64,000 nucleotides of DNA from Phoenicibacter congonensis (GTDB lineage: Bacteria; Actinomycetota; Coriobacteriia; Coriobacteriales; Eggerthellaceae), in assembly GCF_900169485.1 (NCBI RefSeq), contig NZ_LT821227.1, positions 620,001 through 684,000 of the forward strand. Reading direction: 5' to 3'. The notes below the pieces were generated by a model, which saw only the letters and a program-made list of their open reading frames with translations, was not told the DNA's origin and ran no database searches. Of this stretch, positions 24,701-33,900 are shown piece after piece (position 1 is the stretch's first letter; every line of letters starts with the position of its first letter). Position numbers and translations under genes: made by a program.

Positions 24701-24998
24701 CGAAGATGCATATCAAACAAACACTACATTTGTGAAGTATGCAGTTGCTCAAGGAATGTCTCTTGATGGAGCAGGCTTCTCATCTGGTCTTGGTTATTAT
24801 GATGCTTTGGGTTCTTCTCACATTCTTGGTAAATCCAACAGTGTCATGTTCCTTGTGTCACTTGATTATTCTTTGAATCAACCAGTTTATGACATGCTAA
24901 AAGAATCTGGGGTTTCTTTCACTAGCGGTCGTGTCTTTGGTGGCGAAGTTGTTGTTTCAAGCACCACAAAAGAGGCATTTGAAAACTGCATTAATTAG
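21729..24998 (+). CDS. secreted subtilase with transglutaminase-like domain and CWB2 anchor
   Basis: A 1089-aa surface protein from ATG 21729 (an in-frame TTG at 21714 is an alternative; neither has a clear ribosome-binding site). In order: signal peptide to the ALAYA-like cleavage region near 34; I9-type propeptide (VVVKFKDSVES... VEYVEPDYTIE); S8 subtilase with Asp in AIVDTGVD (about 209), His in THGHGT (about 241) and Ser in GTSFSTP (about 406); transglutaminase-like fold with Cys in KALCAGYSY (about 635), His in GSHAW (about 665) and Asp in VDSTWD (about 680); three CWB2 repeats from about 780 to the end. All catalytic residues of both enzymes are present. The CWB2 end is about 95% identical at DNA level to that of the next gene. 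Confidence 0.92.
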   Translation: MKKMGKKTLSVAFSLFMATVLCASQILVFNTLAYADDLDKQAVLQEIGTSGYSEDAVVVKFKDSVESPSSQSVIDGSNAVKDTEEAAPKKIADNTAVVELQDGASVVEAIVDLKEDPRVEYVEPDYTIELADETTLANDVNRLGGQTYSDADSSIAGNSLSDSASVASKVEVNDPNVGQQWYISDENSKVKDAWDVAKCNNQVTVAIVDTGVDADNPELVNNIVGGRSFATDDASDWNDTHGHGTAVAGVISAQTNNALDISGASYNANLLICRAFTGKTAPSSDIAAGIRWIIGVADQYNVKVINMSFGISKSQPKAIEEAINDAESAGILCVCASGNESNITDLASVDFPANLDNTVGVGAITSRHTRSYFSNVGESLDVVAPGSNIRTLSINSGEEVYEDGTSFSTPFVSAAAALCYSTNHHAKPSVIKGCLTSTAIDLGTSGKDDYYGYGQVDVYSAVISAKSTKANNYKIFNPKDDSKIDQFKSRVFNGLLNKNSSVDVSDIGINVSDITFQNTSGQVLTGATALTEIIRSHPLFSTLCVGWNSLSLVTDGDIVSSVSVDSYMTTWKDDLISAFVDKYESFLENAPLNGSDVKKAAFVHDWICGNTTYSLQTINLPEFAIGCIANGKALCAGYSYAYQFLCEQIGIDCNYVAGTTNAGSHAWNKVKIDGQWFLVDSTWDGSFTSASNPNNFGHAYFLLNDEEFKEAGDGSHANDCDVTGNEPINNDWYFANKYWQDVRGPLSVEQLNQDPKLTKKDDSNPGGNPSSSSLIRIFGQDCYGTNAATISNDIKENGLPNGVIVCGTSHYLDSLSAAALSGLLDYPILLVNGTDDSMNETSLGALQELTNSSTNSLEIIVLGGKFAISEGIENELSSYDSDGVCKRIYGDDGYATNRAVYDFGTTRGSWDANEVLVASGAGYHDALGAGSYAMSKRAFILLVNPNGDNAPMIDKAKGHGQATILGGLAAVPFQVKSDLEDAGVTTIRLAGEDAYQTNTTFVKYAVAQGMSLDGAGFSSGLGYYDALGSSHILGKSNSVMFLVSLDYSLNQPVYDMLKESGVSFTSGRVFGGEVVVSSTTKEAFENCIN
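24387..24943 (+). repeat. near-identical CWB2 segment, copy 1
   Basis: These 557 bases align without gaps to 30256-30812. By eye the identity is roughly 95%, with long exact blocks, far above the similarity of the rest of either gene to the other. It encodes CWB2 repeats 2 and 3. Confidence 0.85.
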
Positions 24999-25022
24999 TT
25001 AAGTAACAAGCAGTTTTTTACG

Positions 25023-25075
25023 GGGGCTTCTCGAGGGATTATGAATTCCGCATGAGAAGCCTCCTCTTCTTTTTC
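25023..25075 (+). terminator. terminator after the subtilase gene
   Basis: GGGGCTTCTC (25023-25032) pairs with GAGAAGCCTC (25054-25063), with a nested GGGATT/AATTCC stem, followed by TCTTCTTTTTC. It ends the 21729-24998 transcript. Confidence 0.75.
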
Positions 25076-25092
25076 ATTCAATTTTCACTATT

Positions 25093-25120
25093 TTGACACA
25101 CTGAATTATGGATATATAAA
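25093..25120 (+). promoter_or_regulatory. promoter of the 1815-aa surface protein gene
   Basis: Consensus -35 TTGACA (25093-25098), a 16-base spacer, and TATAAA (25115-25120). The coding start at 25420 leaves a leader of about 290 bases. That leader has a small AGAGAT/ATCTCT hairpin near 25149-25167 and no riboswitch class I recognise. Confidence 0.6.
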
Positions 25121-25419
25121 AGCGTCCGTGTGATAACATGTTTTTGGGCAAGAGATTCCATTATCTCTGCTGTTTCTGTGCATAAAGTTCTGCTGCCTCT
25201 GCATCGATTTCTTCTAGTAGGTGGAGAGTGAAGAATTTTGATACCCAGCAATCGCTAGGTTACATTTCCCAGTGTTTTCTTGTTTGTTTTTATTGATGGG
25301 TGTTAAGCACAAAAATCGAAAACAATTCAATTCTTATGCGGGATTTAGAGGTTTTTATTGTTCCACCTTTTAATTGTTTTGTTTTCAAAACGGTAAGTAT
25401 TTTTTTGAAGGAGGTGTTT

Positions 25420-28400
25420 ATGAAAAAAACCGAATTATCAGATTCGACATTAGGGAAGGGAGGTGTTTTGGTGTCTAAGAAAAACACTATTCAAGGTTCG
25501 CTTTTGAGAGTTGTTCTTGCATTTGCGCTTGTTTTAGGCTTAATGCCTTCGTTGGCTACAACTAAAGCTTTTGCTGATGAATCAGCAAATCTCTCTGGAT
25601 ATCCCCAAGCTCCAGACATGACGGTGACATTCGATAGTGATGGGGGAACACCTGCTTCCTCAAATTCAGTTATCAAATTTGATGGAAGTGGCTACTACGT
25701 TTCTGCTCCTAGCCCAGCTCCTTCGAAAGCTGGCTTTAAGCTCACCGGTTGGACTATCCAATCTCCTGACAATGAAGAAACCTTTGAATCTAACTTTAGT
25801 GATGAAGACTTCTTTGGTTTTGACACTAATGGTGACAGCTCTGTTGTTCTAAAGGCACAATGGACCGAAGATGCGTCTAACCCAGGCACCACTGTTCCAG
25901 CGGAAAATGTTGTTGCAAAGATTGGTGATGTTCAATACTCATCTCTTTCAGAGGCTTTTTCTTCTGCCAAAACTGGTGAAATCATTACCATGACAGCTGA
26001 TGTTGACGATGTCTATGGCATATTCGTAAAAGATAAAGCTGTGACTCTCGACATGGCTGGTCACAAAATCACTTCTGACAATCTTGATGCTGACGGTCAG
26101 CAAATCTACGTGAGGAAATCTGACGATAAGAGCAAGACATGGCCAGCTGTTTTCAATGTAGAAAACGAAGGTTCGTCACTCACTATTACTGGGAATGGCA
26201 CTATTGCTGGCCCAGAAGGTGAGCAGGCTAAAGCCCTCGATTCAACTTGCATAATTACTGTCGATTCGGGATCTAGCTTCACAATGACCGATGGCGCTAT
26301 CACATGTGGTGGCATTGGGTCAGATGGCATGTATGGTGTTTATGCTCTTGGCGGTGGATCTATCACTTTAGGCGAAGAGGCGGGCAATGGGCCTTCCATT
26401 ACCTCTCATTTCGCTGCGGTTGGAGAGAACAACACAACAAGCCCAGCTAATGTCACAATTTATGGTGGCAATTACAAGTCAATGGCTACACCAGGAGATA
26501 GTGACTGGTGGTATTACTTCTGCACTCCTGTTTATGCTGCTGCTTCTGGCAACATCAACATTTCAGGCGGCACTTTTGAAGGCACATATGGACTTGTTTC
26601 TCGTTACGCCAATGTCGATCAAAATCTGCGCATTTCAGGCGGCACTTTTAATGGTGCCAAACAAGCTATTTTAAAGGAAGATAAACAAGGCACAGAAGGT
26701 GCAACTGGCACTCGTTCAATTGCAGTGGCGGGCGGTTCTTTCTCAACAGCTGTTCCAGCTGACATGTGTGCAGAAGGCTTTGAACCAAAAGAGAATGGCG
26801 ATGGCACATTTGGTGTCCAAAATGAGAAGACCGACCCTGTTTCTGGTCCTTACGACCTAAAAGCCCTTGTCGTTGATTCTGAAGGCAATCCTGTTAGCGG
26901 AATGAACTTTAATCTCTACAAGACAGGTTCATCTGCAGGTGCTACTGAGCCAGGTTCACCAGTTTTTGGTTCGAGCTTAAAAACCTACACCACTGATGCA
27001 GATGGTGTTCTTTCTGTCAACGCACAAGAATCGTTTGACAAGTTACAGTATTTTGTCTCTAATGCTAAGTATGCGGCTATTAAGTCGGCAGACAAAAACA
27101 ATGTGGTTAGCAGCATTGACATTTCAAACGCAATCGGGCAAAAGCACACTCAAACAGGCGATGGTCTTTTGTATCTTGGTTATAAAGAGAAATTAACTAC
27201 CCCAAGAACCGACTTCTTCTATAGATTTGCATTTGATGATTTCCAATATGTGAACCTTGATTCTAATGGCAACAATAACAATGCTGCACCTGAGCAAATT
27301 GATGCAACAGTAAAAATTGTTGTTGAAAAGAGAACAGGCGTTTATAAAGACGATCTTCAAACCGCAATATCAAAAGCTTCTGCTCTAGAAGAAACCGATT
27401 ATTTCTCAGGGTGGGACGCTCTTAAGACTTCTCTAGATGCGGCTAAAAGTGTGGATGCTGACTCATCAGCCACACAAGATGCAGTCGATGAGGCTACGGA
27501 GAATCTCAATGCAGCTGTTGAAGGTCTTGTTCAATATCCTGGCTCTACAGACTCAAAAATTCAAATTCTCGTGCTTGGTGAAGATGGAACACCATACAAC
27601 GGAGATATCAAGTTTGTAGCCTATGGACTTGGCGATGATGGGAATGTAACTGAAACTGTGGTTGCAGACGACATTATGGCTTCAGGCGGAATTCTTTCTT
27701 TAGAGCTCACAACTGTAAATCAAAAAAATGTTGTTGTTAAGGTAAAACCTGGACAATCTTTGACCTCAGACGATGAATTCAAAATCAAAGTCTCACCATC
27801 TTTAAATCAATGGGTGCCAGGCTACTTTATTAGCGTTAACGGCACAGATCTGCCTTATGATGGGTCTCAGGTGCGTGGTCTAAAGTGCCAGTTAAAAGCA
27901 GACCAATCTTGGAATGCTAACGATTTTACCTATGATGGAGCTACTGTTACAGGCCTCAGCGACTCTGGTAAAGCTAAGATGGCTACCGATCCTAATGTTG
28001 TTGTGCCATCAACTTCTCCTGACGGAACAGCAATTACTGCAATTGGAAAAGGCGCTGCAAACACTGGCATTTTCAGTGTTGGGTCAGGAACGTCTCAGGT
28101 TAATCCTTCTAATGTGACACTTCCTGAAGGAATCACATCAATTGGCGATTTTGCTTTTACGAATTATGCAGGTGTAGCGATTTCTTTCCCTTCAACTCTC
28201 AAGAGCATTGGAGTTAATTCATTTGCATCTTCAAAGTTAGAGTCACTAGATCTTCCTGACAGTGTTACAACGTTGGGAAATGCTGCTTTCAGAGCCTCGA
28301 AGAATCTCACTACTCTCAAAATCGGCAAAGGCATCACTGAGCTCCCACAGGCGTCTTTTTCAATGACGGGCATTACAAATCTCTCTATTCCAGAGAACGT

Positions 28401-30867
28401 CAAAACAATCGGAAGAATGGCGTTTGATGGTACCCCTGTTAGCTCTTTGACCTTTGAGGGGAAAGCAACAGTTGAGACTATTGGTGATACCGCTTTCGGA
28501 AACAACAGTTTAAAAGAGCTAGAAATACCAGCTTCAGTCAAGACGATTGAGAGATATGCTTTCAGAATTAAACAAGGCGCAACTCTTGAAAAACTCACCC
28601 TTCATGAGGGACTGGAGTCTATTGGTAAACAGGCATTCAAAGGCACCTTGCTAACTGAGCTTAACCTTCCAAGCACTGTAACAACTCTTGATAAGAGCGC
28701 ATTTGAAGCTAATAAAGCTTCTGATGGCAAAGTGGTTTTGTGGGTGACTAACGATGCTCAACTTGAGGACCATGGTGCATTTATTGCAAACAGCGATTTC
28801 CACAAGACGCAAAAGGTTTCAAGCGAAGTTACTGTTACATTCAATGCCAACGGTGGAAAGTTTGGCGATAACGATTCACAAGAAGTGAAAGTCGAAAAAG
28901 GTCAAGTTGTAGTTGCACCGTCAACTAATCCAACATGGGATAAACATGATTTCATCCGCTGGACTACTGATCCTGAGGGCCAAAATAGATATGACTTCTC
29001 AACATCAGTAACTGGTGACATTACCCTTTATGCCTCATGGTATGAGTGGGAGCAATTCACGGTCAAATTTGACCTAAATGGTCATGGTGGACCTCAACCA
29101 GAAGATCAAATTGTCTACATTGAGGATCAAGAGCATGCATATGCCACCAAGCCAGCAGACCCTTCGGCAGAAGGTTATTATTTCTGCTGCTGGAATGAAA
29201 AGGACCCTGTTTATGGGACGCTCCATAAATGGGATTTCGACGACCATGATTTCTATCATGTAGATGATTCGGCTGATCCTGACACGGGAACGCTAACACT
29301 TTACGCTCGCTGGATTCCTGTAAAGTATTCTATTTCCTACAAAAACGTTGACGGTGCTGTTAATCCAAACACCACTTCTCAATACACAATAGAGTCTGAA
29401 GACATCGCCTTGCAGCCAGCAAGCAAAGAGGGATATTCTTTTGTGGGCTGGTTTGACAAAGATGGCAGCGAGTCTGGCGACTGGGGCAATCCTGTAGAAA
29501 AGATTTCAAAGGGGAGCACAGGTAACGTAGAGCTCTATGCTCGCTGGATTAAAGAACTAAACGTAAAGTTTAGTGTAACCGGAATTGATGCTGACGGAAA
29601 AGCACAATCATGGGTTGACGAGTCTGACTTTAAAGTAGCTGAAGGTGACTTGGCCTCTCATTTAACTGAACAGGCATTGTCTGCTAAAGGAGTTAGCTTT
29701 GATGCAACTAAGACCTCCGATAACTGGTGGCTTAACAGCATCACGTCTCCTTTTGACAGCTCCATGAAACTTGGCACTCAAAAAATTGGCAAGGATTGGG
29801 CATACTGGTCACTTCTCGTTAATGGTGAATATTCTGATAAAGGCGCTGGGCAACTTGAACTCAAAGAAGGCGATGTGATTTCTTGGGTATATGAGATGCC
29901 AGCTGCTCCTGAGAAGGTTTACAGAATGGCAGGCGATGACTGCTATGGCACAAACCTTGAAACCATTAAACAAGATGTTGCAGAAAATGGCACACCAAAT
30001 GGTGTTATTGTTTGCGGAACAGGACATTATCTTGATTCGCTTAGTGCAGCAGCACTTTCAGGCCTTCTGAACTATCCAATTTTGCTTGTAAACGGTTCTG
30101 ACGATTCAATCAACAGCAATTCACTTGAAGCTTTGTCTCAACTTTCAAATAATGGAGCAAACAAGCTTGACGTCATTGTTCTGGGTGGAAAATTCGCAGT
30201 ATCTGACGCAATTGAAAGCCAGCTTAATGGCTATGATGTTGACGGAAAATGCGAACGCATCTATGGTGATGACGGTTATGCGACTAACCGCGCTGTCTAT
30301 GACTTTGGCACCACACGTGGATCTTGGGACGCTAACGAAGTTCTTGTAGCTTCAGCCGCTGGTTATCATGACGCGCTCGGTGCAGGCAGCTATGCGATGT
30401 CAAAACGTGCATTCATTTTGCTTGTGAACCCAAATGGCGACAATGCGCCAATGATTGACAAGGCCAAAGGGCATGGTCAGGCAACAATTTTGGGTGGCCT
30501 TGCCGCTGTTCCATTCCAGGTGCAGTCTGAATTGGAGGATGCTGGTGTGGCAACAACTCGTCTCGCAGGCGAAGATGCATACCAAACAAACACTACATTT
30601 GTGAAGTATGCGGTTGCTCAAGGAATGTCTCTTGATGGAGCAGGCTTCTCTTCTGGTCTTGGTTATTATGACGCACTGGGTTCTTCTCACATTTTGGGCA
30701 AATCCAACAGTGTTATGTTCCTTGTGTCTCTTGATGATTCATTGAATCAACCAGTTTATGACATGCTGAAAGAATCTGGGGTTTCTTTCACTAGCGGTCG
30801 TGTCTTTGGTGGAAGTGCTGTAATCTCCGATGAAGTTAAACAAGCATTCGAAGAAAGCATCAAATAA
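25420..30867 (+). CDS. giant modular surface protein: InlB-like, SpaA/FIVAR-like, BspA LRR, DUF4430, CWB2
   Basis: A 1815-aa secreted protein. The ATG at 25420 follows GAAGGAGGTG; a second in-frame start, GTG 25471, has its own GGGAGGTG and sits closer to the signal peptide (cleavage near KAFA). Order: InlB-type B repeat (67-147); glycine-rich beta-helix-like region (165-467); SpaA-like segment (476-627); FIVAR-like helical segment (640-703); a DFTY...GLSDSG cap at 833 and BspA-type LRRs to about 1127 (LPEGITSIGDFAF, IPENVKTIGRMAF); three further B repeats (1139-1375, ...LYARW); DUF4430 (1380-1494); three CWB2 repeats (1502-1815). Probably an adhesin non-covalently held to the wall polymer. 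No LPxTG is present. A hairpin terminator follows the stop. Confidence 0.9.
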   Translation: MKKTELSDSTLGKGGVLVSKKNTIQGSLLRVVLAFALVLGLMPSLATTKAFADESANLSGYPQAPDMTVTFDSDGGTPASSNSVIKFDGSGYYVSAPSPAPSKAGFKLTGWTIQSPDNEETFESNFSDEDFFGFDTNGDSSVVLKAQWTEDASNPGTTVPAENVVAKIGDVQYSSLSEAFSSAKTGEIITMTADVDDVYGIFVKDKAVTLDMAGHKITSDNLDADGQQIYVRKSDDKSKTWPAVFNVENEGSSLTITGNGTIAGPEGEQAKALDSTCIITVDSGSSFTMTDGAITCGGIGSDGMYGVYALGGGSITLGEEAGNGPSITSHFAAVGENNTTSPANVTIYGGNYKSMATPGDSDWWYYFCTPVYAAASGNINISGGTFEGTYGLVSRYANVDQNLRISGGTFNGAKQAILKEDKQGTEGATGTRSIAVAGGSFSTAVPADMCAEGFEPKENGDGTFGVQNEKTDPVSGPYDLKALVVDSEGNPVSGMNFNLYKTGSSAGATEPGSPVFGSSLKTYTTDADGVLSVNAQESFDKLQYFVSNAKYAAIKSADKNNVVSSIDISNAIGQKHTQTGDGLLYLGYKEKLTTPRTDFFYRFAFDDFQYVNLDSNGNNNNAAPEQIDATVKIVVEKRTGVYKDDLQTAISKASALEETDYFSGWDALKTSLDAAKSVDADSSATQDAVDEATENLNAAVEGLVQYPGSTDSKIQILVLGEDGTPYNGDIKFVAYGLGDDGNVTETVVADDIMASGGILSLELTTVNQKNVVVKVKPGQSLTSDDEFKIKVSPSLNQWVPGYFISVNGTDLPYDGSQVRGLKCQLKADQSWNANDFTYDGATVTGLSDSGKAKMATDPNVVVPSTSPDGTAITAIGKGAANTGIFSVGSGTSQVNPSNVTLPEGITSIGDFAFTNYAGVAISFPSTLKSIGVNSFASSKLESLDLPDSVTTLGNAAFRASKNLTTLKIGKGITELPQASFSMTGITNLSIPENVKTIGRMAFDGTPVSSLTFEGKATVETIGDTAFGNNSLKELEIPASVKTIERYAFRIKQGATLEKLTLHEGLESIGKQAFKGTLLTELNLPSTVTTLDKSAFEANKASDGKVVLWVTNDAQLEDHGAFIANSDFHKTQKVSSEVTVTFNANGGKFGDNDSQEVKVEKGQVVVAPSTNPTWDKHDFIRWTTDPEGQNRYDFSTSVTGDITLYASWYEWEQFTVKFDLNGHGGPQPEDQIVYIEDQEHAYATKPADPSAEGYYFCCWNEKDPVYGTLHKWDFDDHDFYHVDDSADPDTGTLTLYARWIPVKYSISYKNVDGAVNPNTTSQYTIESEDIALQPASKEGYSFVGWFDKDGSESGDWGNPVEKISKGSTGNVELYARWIKELNVKFSVTGIDADGKAQSWVDESDFKVAEGDLASHLTEQALSAKGVSFDATKTSDNWWLNSITSPFDSSMKLGTQKIGKDWAYWSLLVNGEYSDKGAGQLELKEGDVISWVYEMPAAPEKVYRMAGDDCYGTNLETIKQDVAENGTPNGVIVCGTGHYLDSLSAAALSGLLNYPILLVNGSDDSINSNSLEALSQLSNNGANKLDVIVLGGKFAVSDAIESQLNGYDVDGKCERIYGDDGYATNRAVYDFGTTRGSWDANEVLVASAAGYHDALGAGSYAMSKRAFILLVNPNGDNAPMIDKAKGHGQATILGGLAAVPFQVQSELEDAGVATTRLAGEDAYQTNTTFVKYAVAQGMSLDGAGFSSGLGYYDALGSSHILGKSNSVMFLVSLDDSLNQPVYDMLKESGVSFTSGRVFGGSAVISDEVKQAFEESIK
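30256..30812 (+). repeat. near-identical CWB2 segment, copy 2
   Basis: The partner of 24387-24943, in the same orientation 5.9 kb away, with no gaps and mostly third-position differences. It suggests recent gene conversion or duplication between neighbouring CWB2 genes. Confidence 0.85.
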
Positions 30868-30878
30868 TTTAGTAGTTA

Positions 30879-30902
30879 AGTAGAAATATCTACTGTTTTT
30901 TT
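30879..30902 (+). terminator. terminator after the 1815-aa surface protein
   Basis: AGTAGA (30879-30884), loop AATA, TCTACT (30889-30894), then G and seven T. It lies 12 bases after the TAA and 15 bases before the next ATG, so it may only partly separate the two genes. Confidence 0.65.
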
Positions 30903-30916
30903 ACAAAGGAGGCTTC

Positions 30917-33900
30917 ATGGCGGATCTAAAAAAATCCATTTGCTTGAGGCCTCCTCTCATTTTGTTTTGTTGTTTGTTGTTCCTTCTGGCTTTTCCTGTT
31001 TGTGCTTTTGCACAAGATGGTGCTGTGAGCGCCGATGATGCAGATGTACTCAATGACGGTTTCTCACTTTCGTGGGTCGAAAGTGACGGGGAGCACGTCA
31101 AGGAAAAAGATTTGTTTGAAAACGAACGCTTTAATTATGTGATGCCCGTCAAAGATGTAGATGGAAACGCAGTAGACGGAGTCAAATTCCAAATTTGGAA
31201 CGCCACAACGCAAACAAATGAGACGGAGGTCATTTCAGCTGATGGAAAGATTAACCTGTCACTATTAAAAAATCACAACTACATTTTTTTCCCAATGGAT
31301 AAAGCATGGCAGGGTAAAACCTATGTCTGGGTTAAAGATGGAAAACTTGTGAGCACTAAAACTCTAACAAAAGAATCTTTGAGTTCTCCAACAGTTTGGA
31401 GTTATCCAGAGGTTACCCAAGTAACATTGAGCAAACGCTCACAAGCACTAGACAACGAAAACGATGCGAGGCGACACACTTTTTCTTGGTATTTAAAAAG
31501 GGATGGCAATGATATCGCTTTGTTTAACCCAAAAGTGGAGTTCGTCAGCACTCTTGAGACTGTGGAAGGAAGGGTTGTAACCTATTCAAGCGGAAGCACC
31601 ACAATTTATGCTTCTTTGCTTGAAGATGTTGACTACATGGTAATCTACAAGAGCCCTTCTGGCGTAACTTTAGGTGTAGAGCCTTTTCCTGTTGTCTATA
31701 AAGACAAAAGCGAATATCCAGAACAATTTAGTGAATATTGGCCTGTTGCTTCGACATATGACCACAGATGTTGTCAACAAGTTCTTTACTTTAATGTAAT
31801 TCCTTTGTCTGAACTAGGAAGCACTTGCGATAGCATTTCTACAGATGATGGAAACACAACTGTCGAGGGAATGGACTTTACCGATGAGCAATCGGGAAGA
31901 AGGCCATCTCTTCACACTTTGGATGTTACTTCGCAATATAAAAATCTAAATGGGTTTGTTGACTATGGGGTTTATTCGATTAAAGCTGAGAATACTGCGC
32001 GAAGCGAAGCTTTTAAAGTCGCGGGACTCGATTTTAAAATCACCCAAAAACTACCAAGCGGAAAAACTGTTAAAGCAGTTTATGAAATGAATGATGATGG
32101 ATCGCTTTTAAAATTAAATTCATTTACTCAAAATGGAGATGCGGTCAAGTTCACAACGAGCACTCTTTCTGCTAAACCAGTTGTTTTTGAATACACCTCT
32201 GATGCGCCAGCTAAAAGCAAGATTTTGAATTTGAAGGTTGTGGATGAAGACGGCAACGCTGTGCGTGGTGTTGGAGTTGAGCTCACTGCACAAGGCGAGT
32301 TACAAAAGCCAGTCATTTCTCTTCCAACGACCGATGCCTATGGCGAGACAGCGCGCGAGTGTGACGACACAGAAATTGTGGACGTTGCCTATCAAATTTC
32401 AATTAAGAACAATGCACGAGAGTTAGTTTCTGAAACTACGGTTCAGTTTGCACGCAACGACACTAGTGGCGTTTATGTAGACAAAATCAATGGGCAAGAT
32501 TATTCTGGTGAAGCAACTGTTGTTGTTAAAAATGTTGTTAATCGTTCAATTCTGAAATTGAAAGTTACCGATGGTGCAGGCAACCCAGTTGAAGGCGTGT
32601 CGTTAAAGCTAGTTCCTGACGCAGACAATGTTCAACACAACAAAGATTCGATTATTCTCACAACAAGAACCGACAAAAATGGAGTTTTGAGCAAGGACAT
32701 TTCTGAGCTCATCAATGGATCAGGAGAGACAGAATATTGGACTATCTCAACAACTGACAGCAGCCTTGGAGAACCAGAGAGCAGCGCAAAGCTAAAAGCT
32801 GATTCAGTAATTTCAATTGGCATGGGTGAAGATGGAGATAATCCTGGTGTGCTTGAATATGACATCGTTGCAGCTCACGATGGTATCCCATACTCTTCGA
32901 AGGAATATGCAGGTCTTGTTGATTTGCGTGTCGTCAAAACTTCACTTGTGCAAATACAAAACTATCAGGATCACGCCCAAAGACTTGATAGGCCATTTTT
33001 AATTGTTGAGAATGGCTCTAAGATTGAGGCTCCTGAGCTGGTGACTGATGGAACGCCAATTGCTGGTTGGTATACTGACCCCAATTTCACAAATAAATGG
33101 AATTTTGATAACGATGTCGTGAGCGAAAACATGTCATTGTATCCAAAGTGGAAAACAAGTCTTGGTCTTAGAGTGACGCGTCTTGCTGGCGATGACTGCT
33201 ATGGGACAAATTTTGACACGTTGTGTCAGGATGTTGACAATAATGGAAGACCAAATGGAGTAATTGTTTGTGGAACAAGCCACTATCTTGACTCATTGAG
33301 TGCCGCGGCACTTTCTGGACTTCTTGATTATCCCGTTTTGCTTGTCAATGGTTCAGACTCAGTTTTGAATGAAACTTCGTTATCGGCAATCAAAATGCTC
33401 ACTAATGATGGCGCAAATAAAATTGAGTTAATTGTTCTTGGTGGCAAGTTTGCCATTTCTGAAGAGATGGAATCTCAGTTGAGCGCTTTTGACAGCGACG
33501 GAAGTTGTGAGAGAATTTTCGGCGATGATGGGTATTCAACCAATCGTGCTGTCTATGACTTTGGATTGACCCGTGGTTCTTGGAACTCAGATGAAGTTTT
33601 GATCGCATCTGGTGCGGGTTATCATGATGCTTTGGGGGCTGGCGGCTATGCAGCAGCCAAGAATACTTTCATTTTTCTTGCAAACCCACACAGTGACAAC
33701 TCTTCAATGATTGCGAAGGCTAAAAATCACTCTAGAGCCACAATCCTTGGTGGTGTTTTTGCGGTTTCTAACGAAACTCAAGCCGGACTAGAATCGGCTG
33801 GTCTAACAACAGCCAGGCTTGCAGGGGATGATGCCTACAAAACAAATGTTGAGTTTGTTAAATATGCTTTGGCAAATGGAATGAGCCTCAACGCTGCTGG

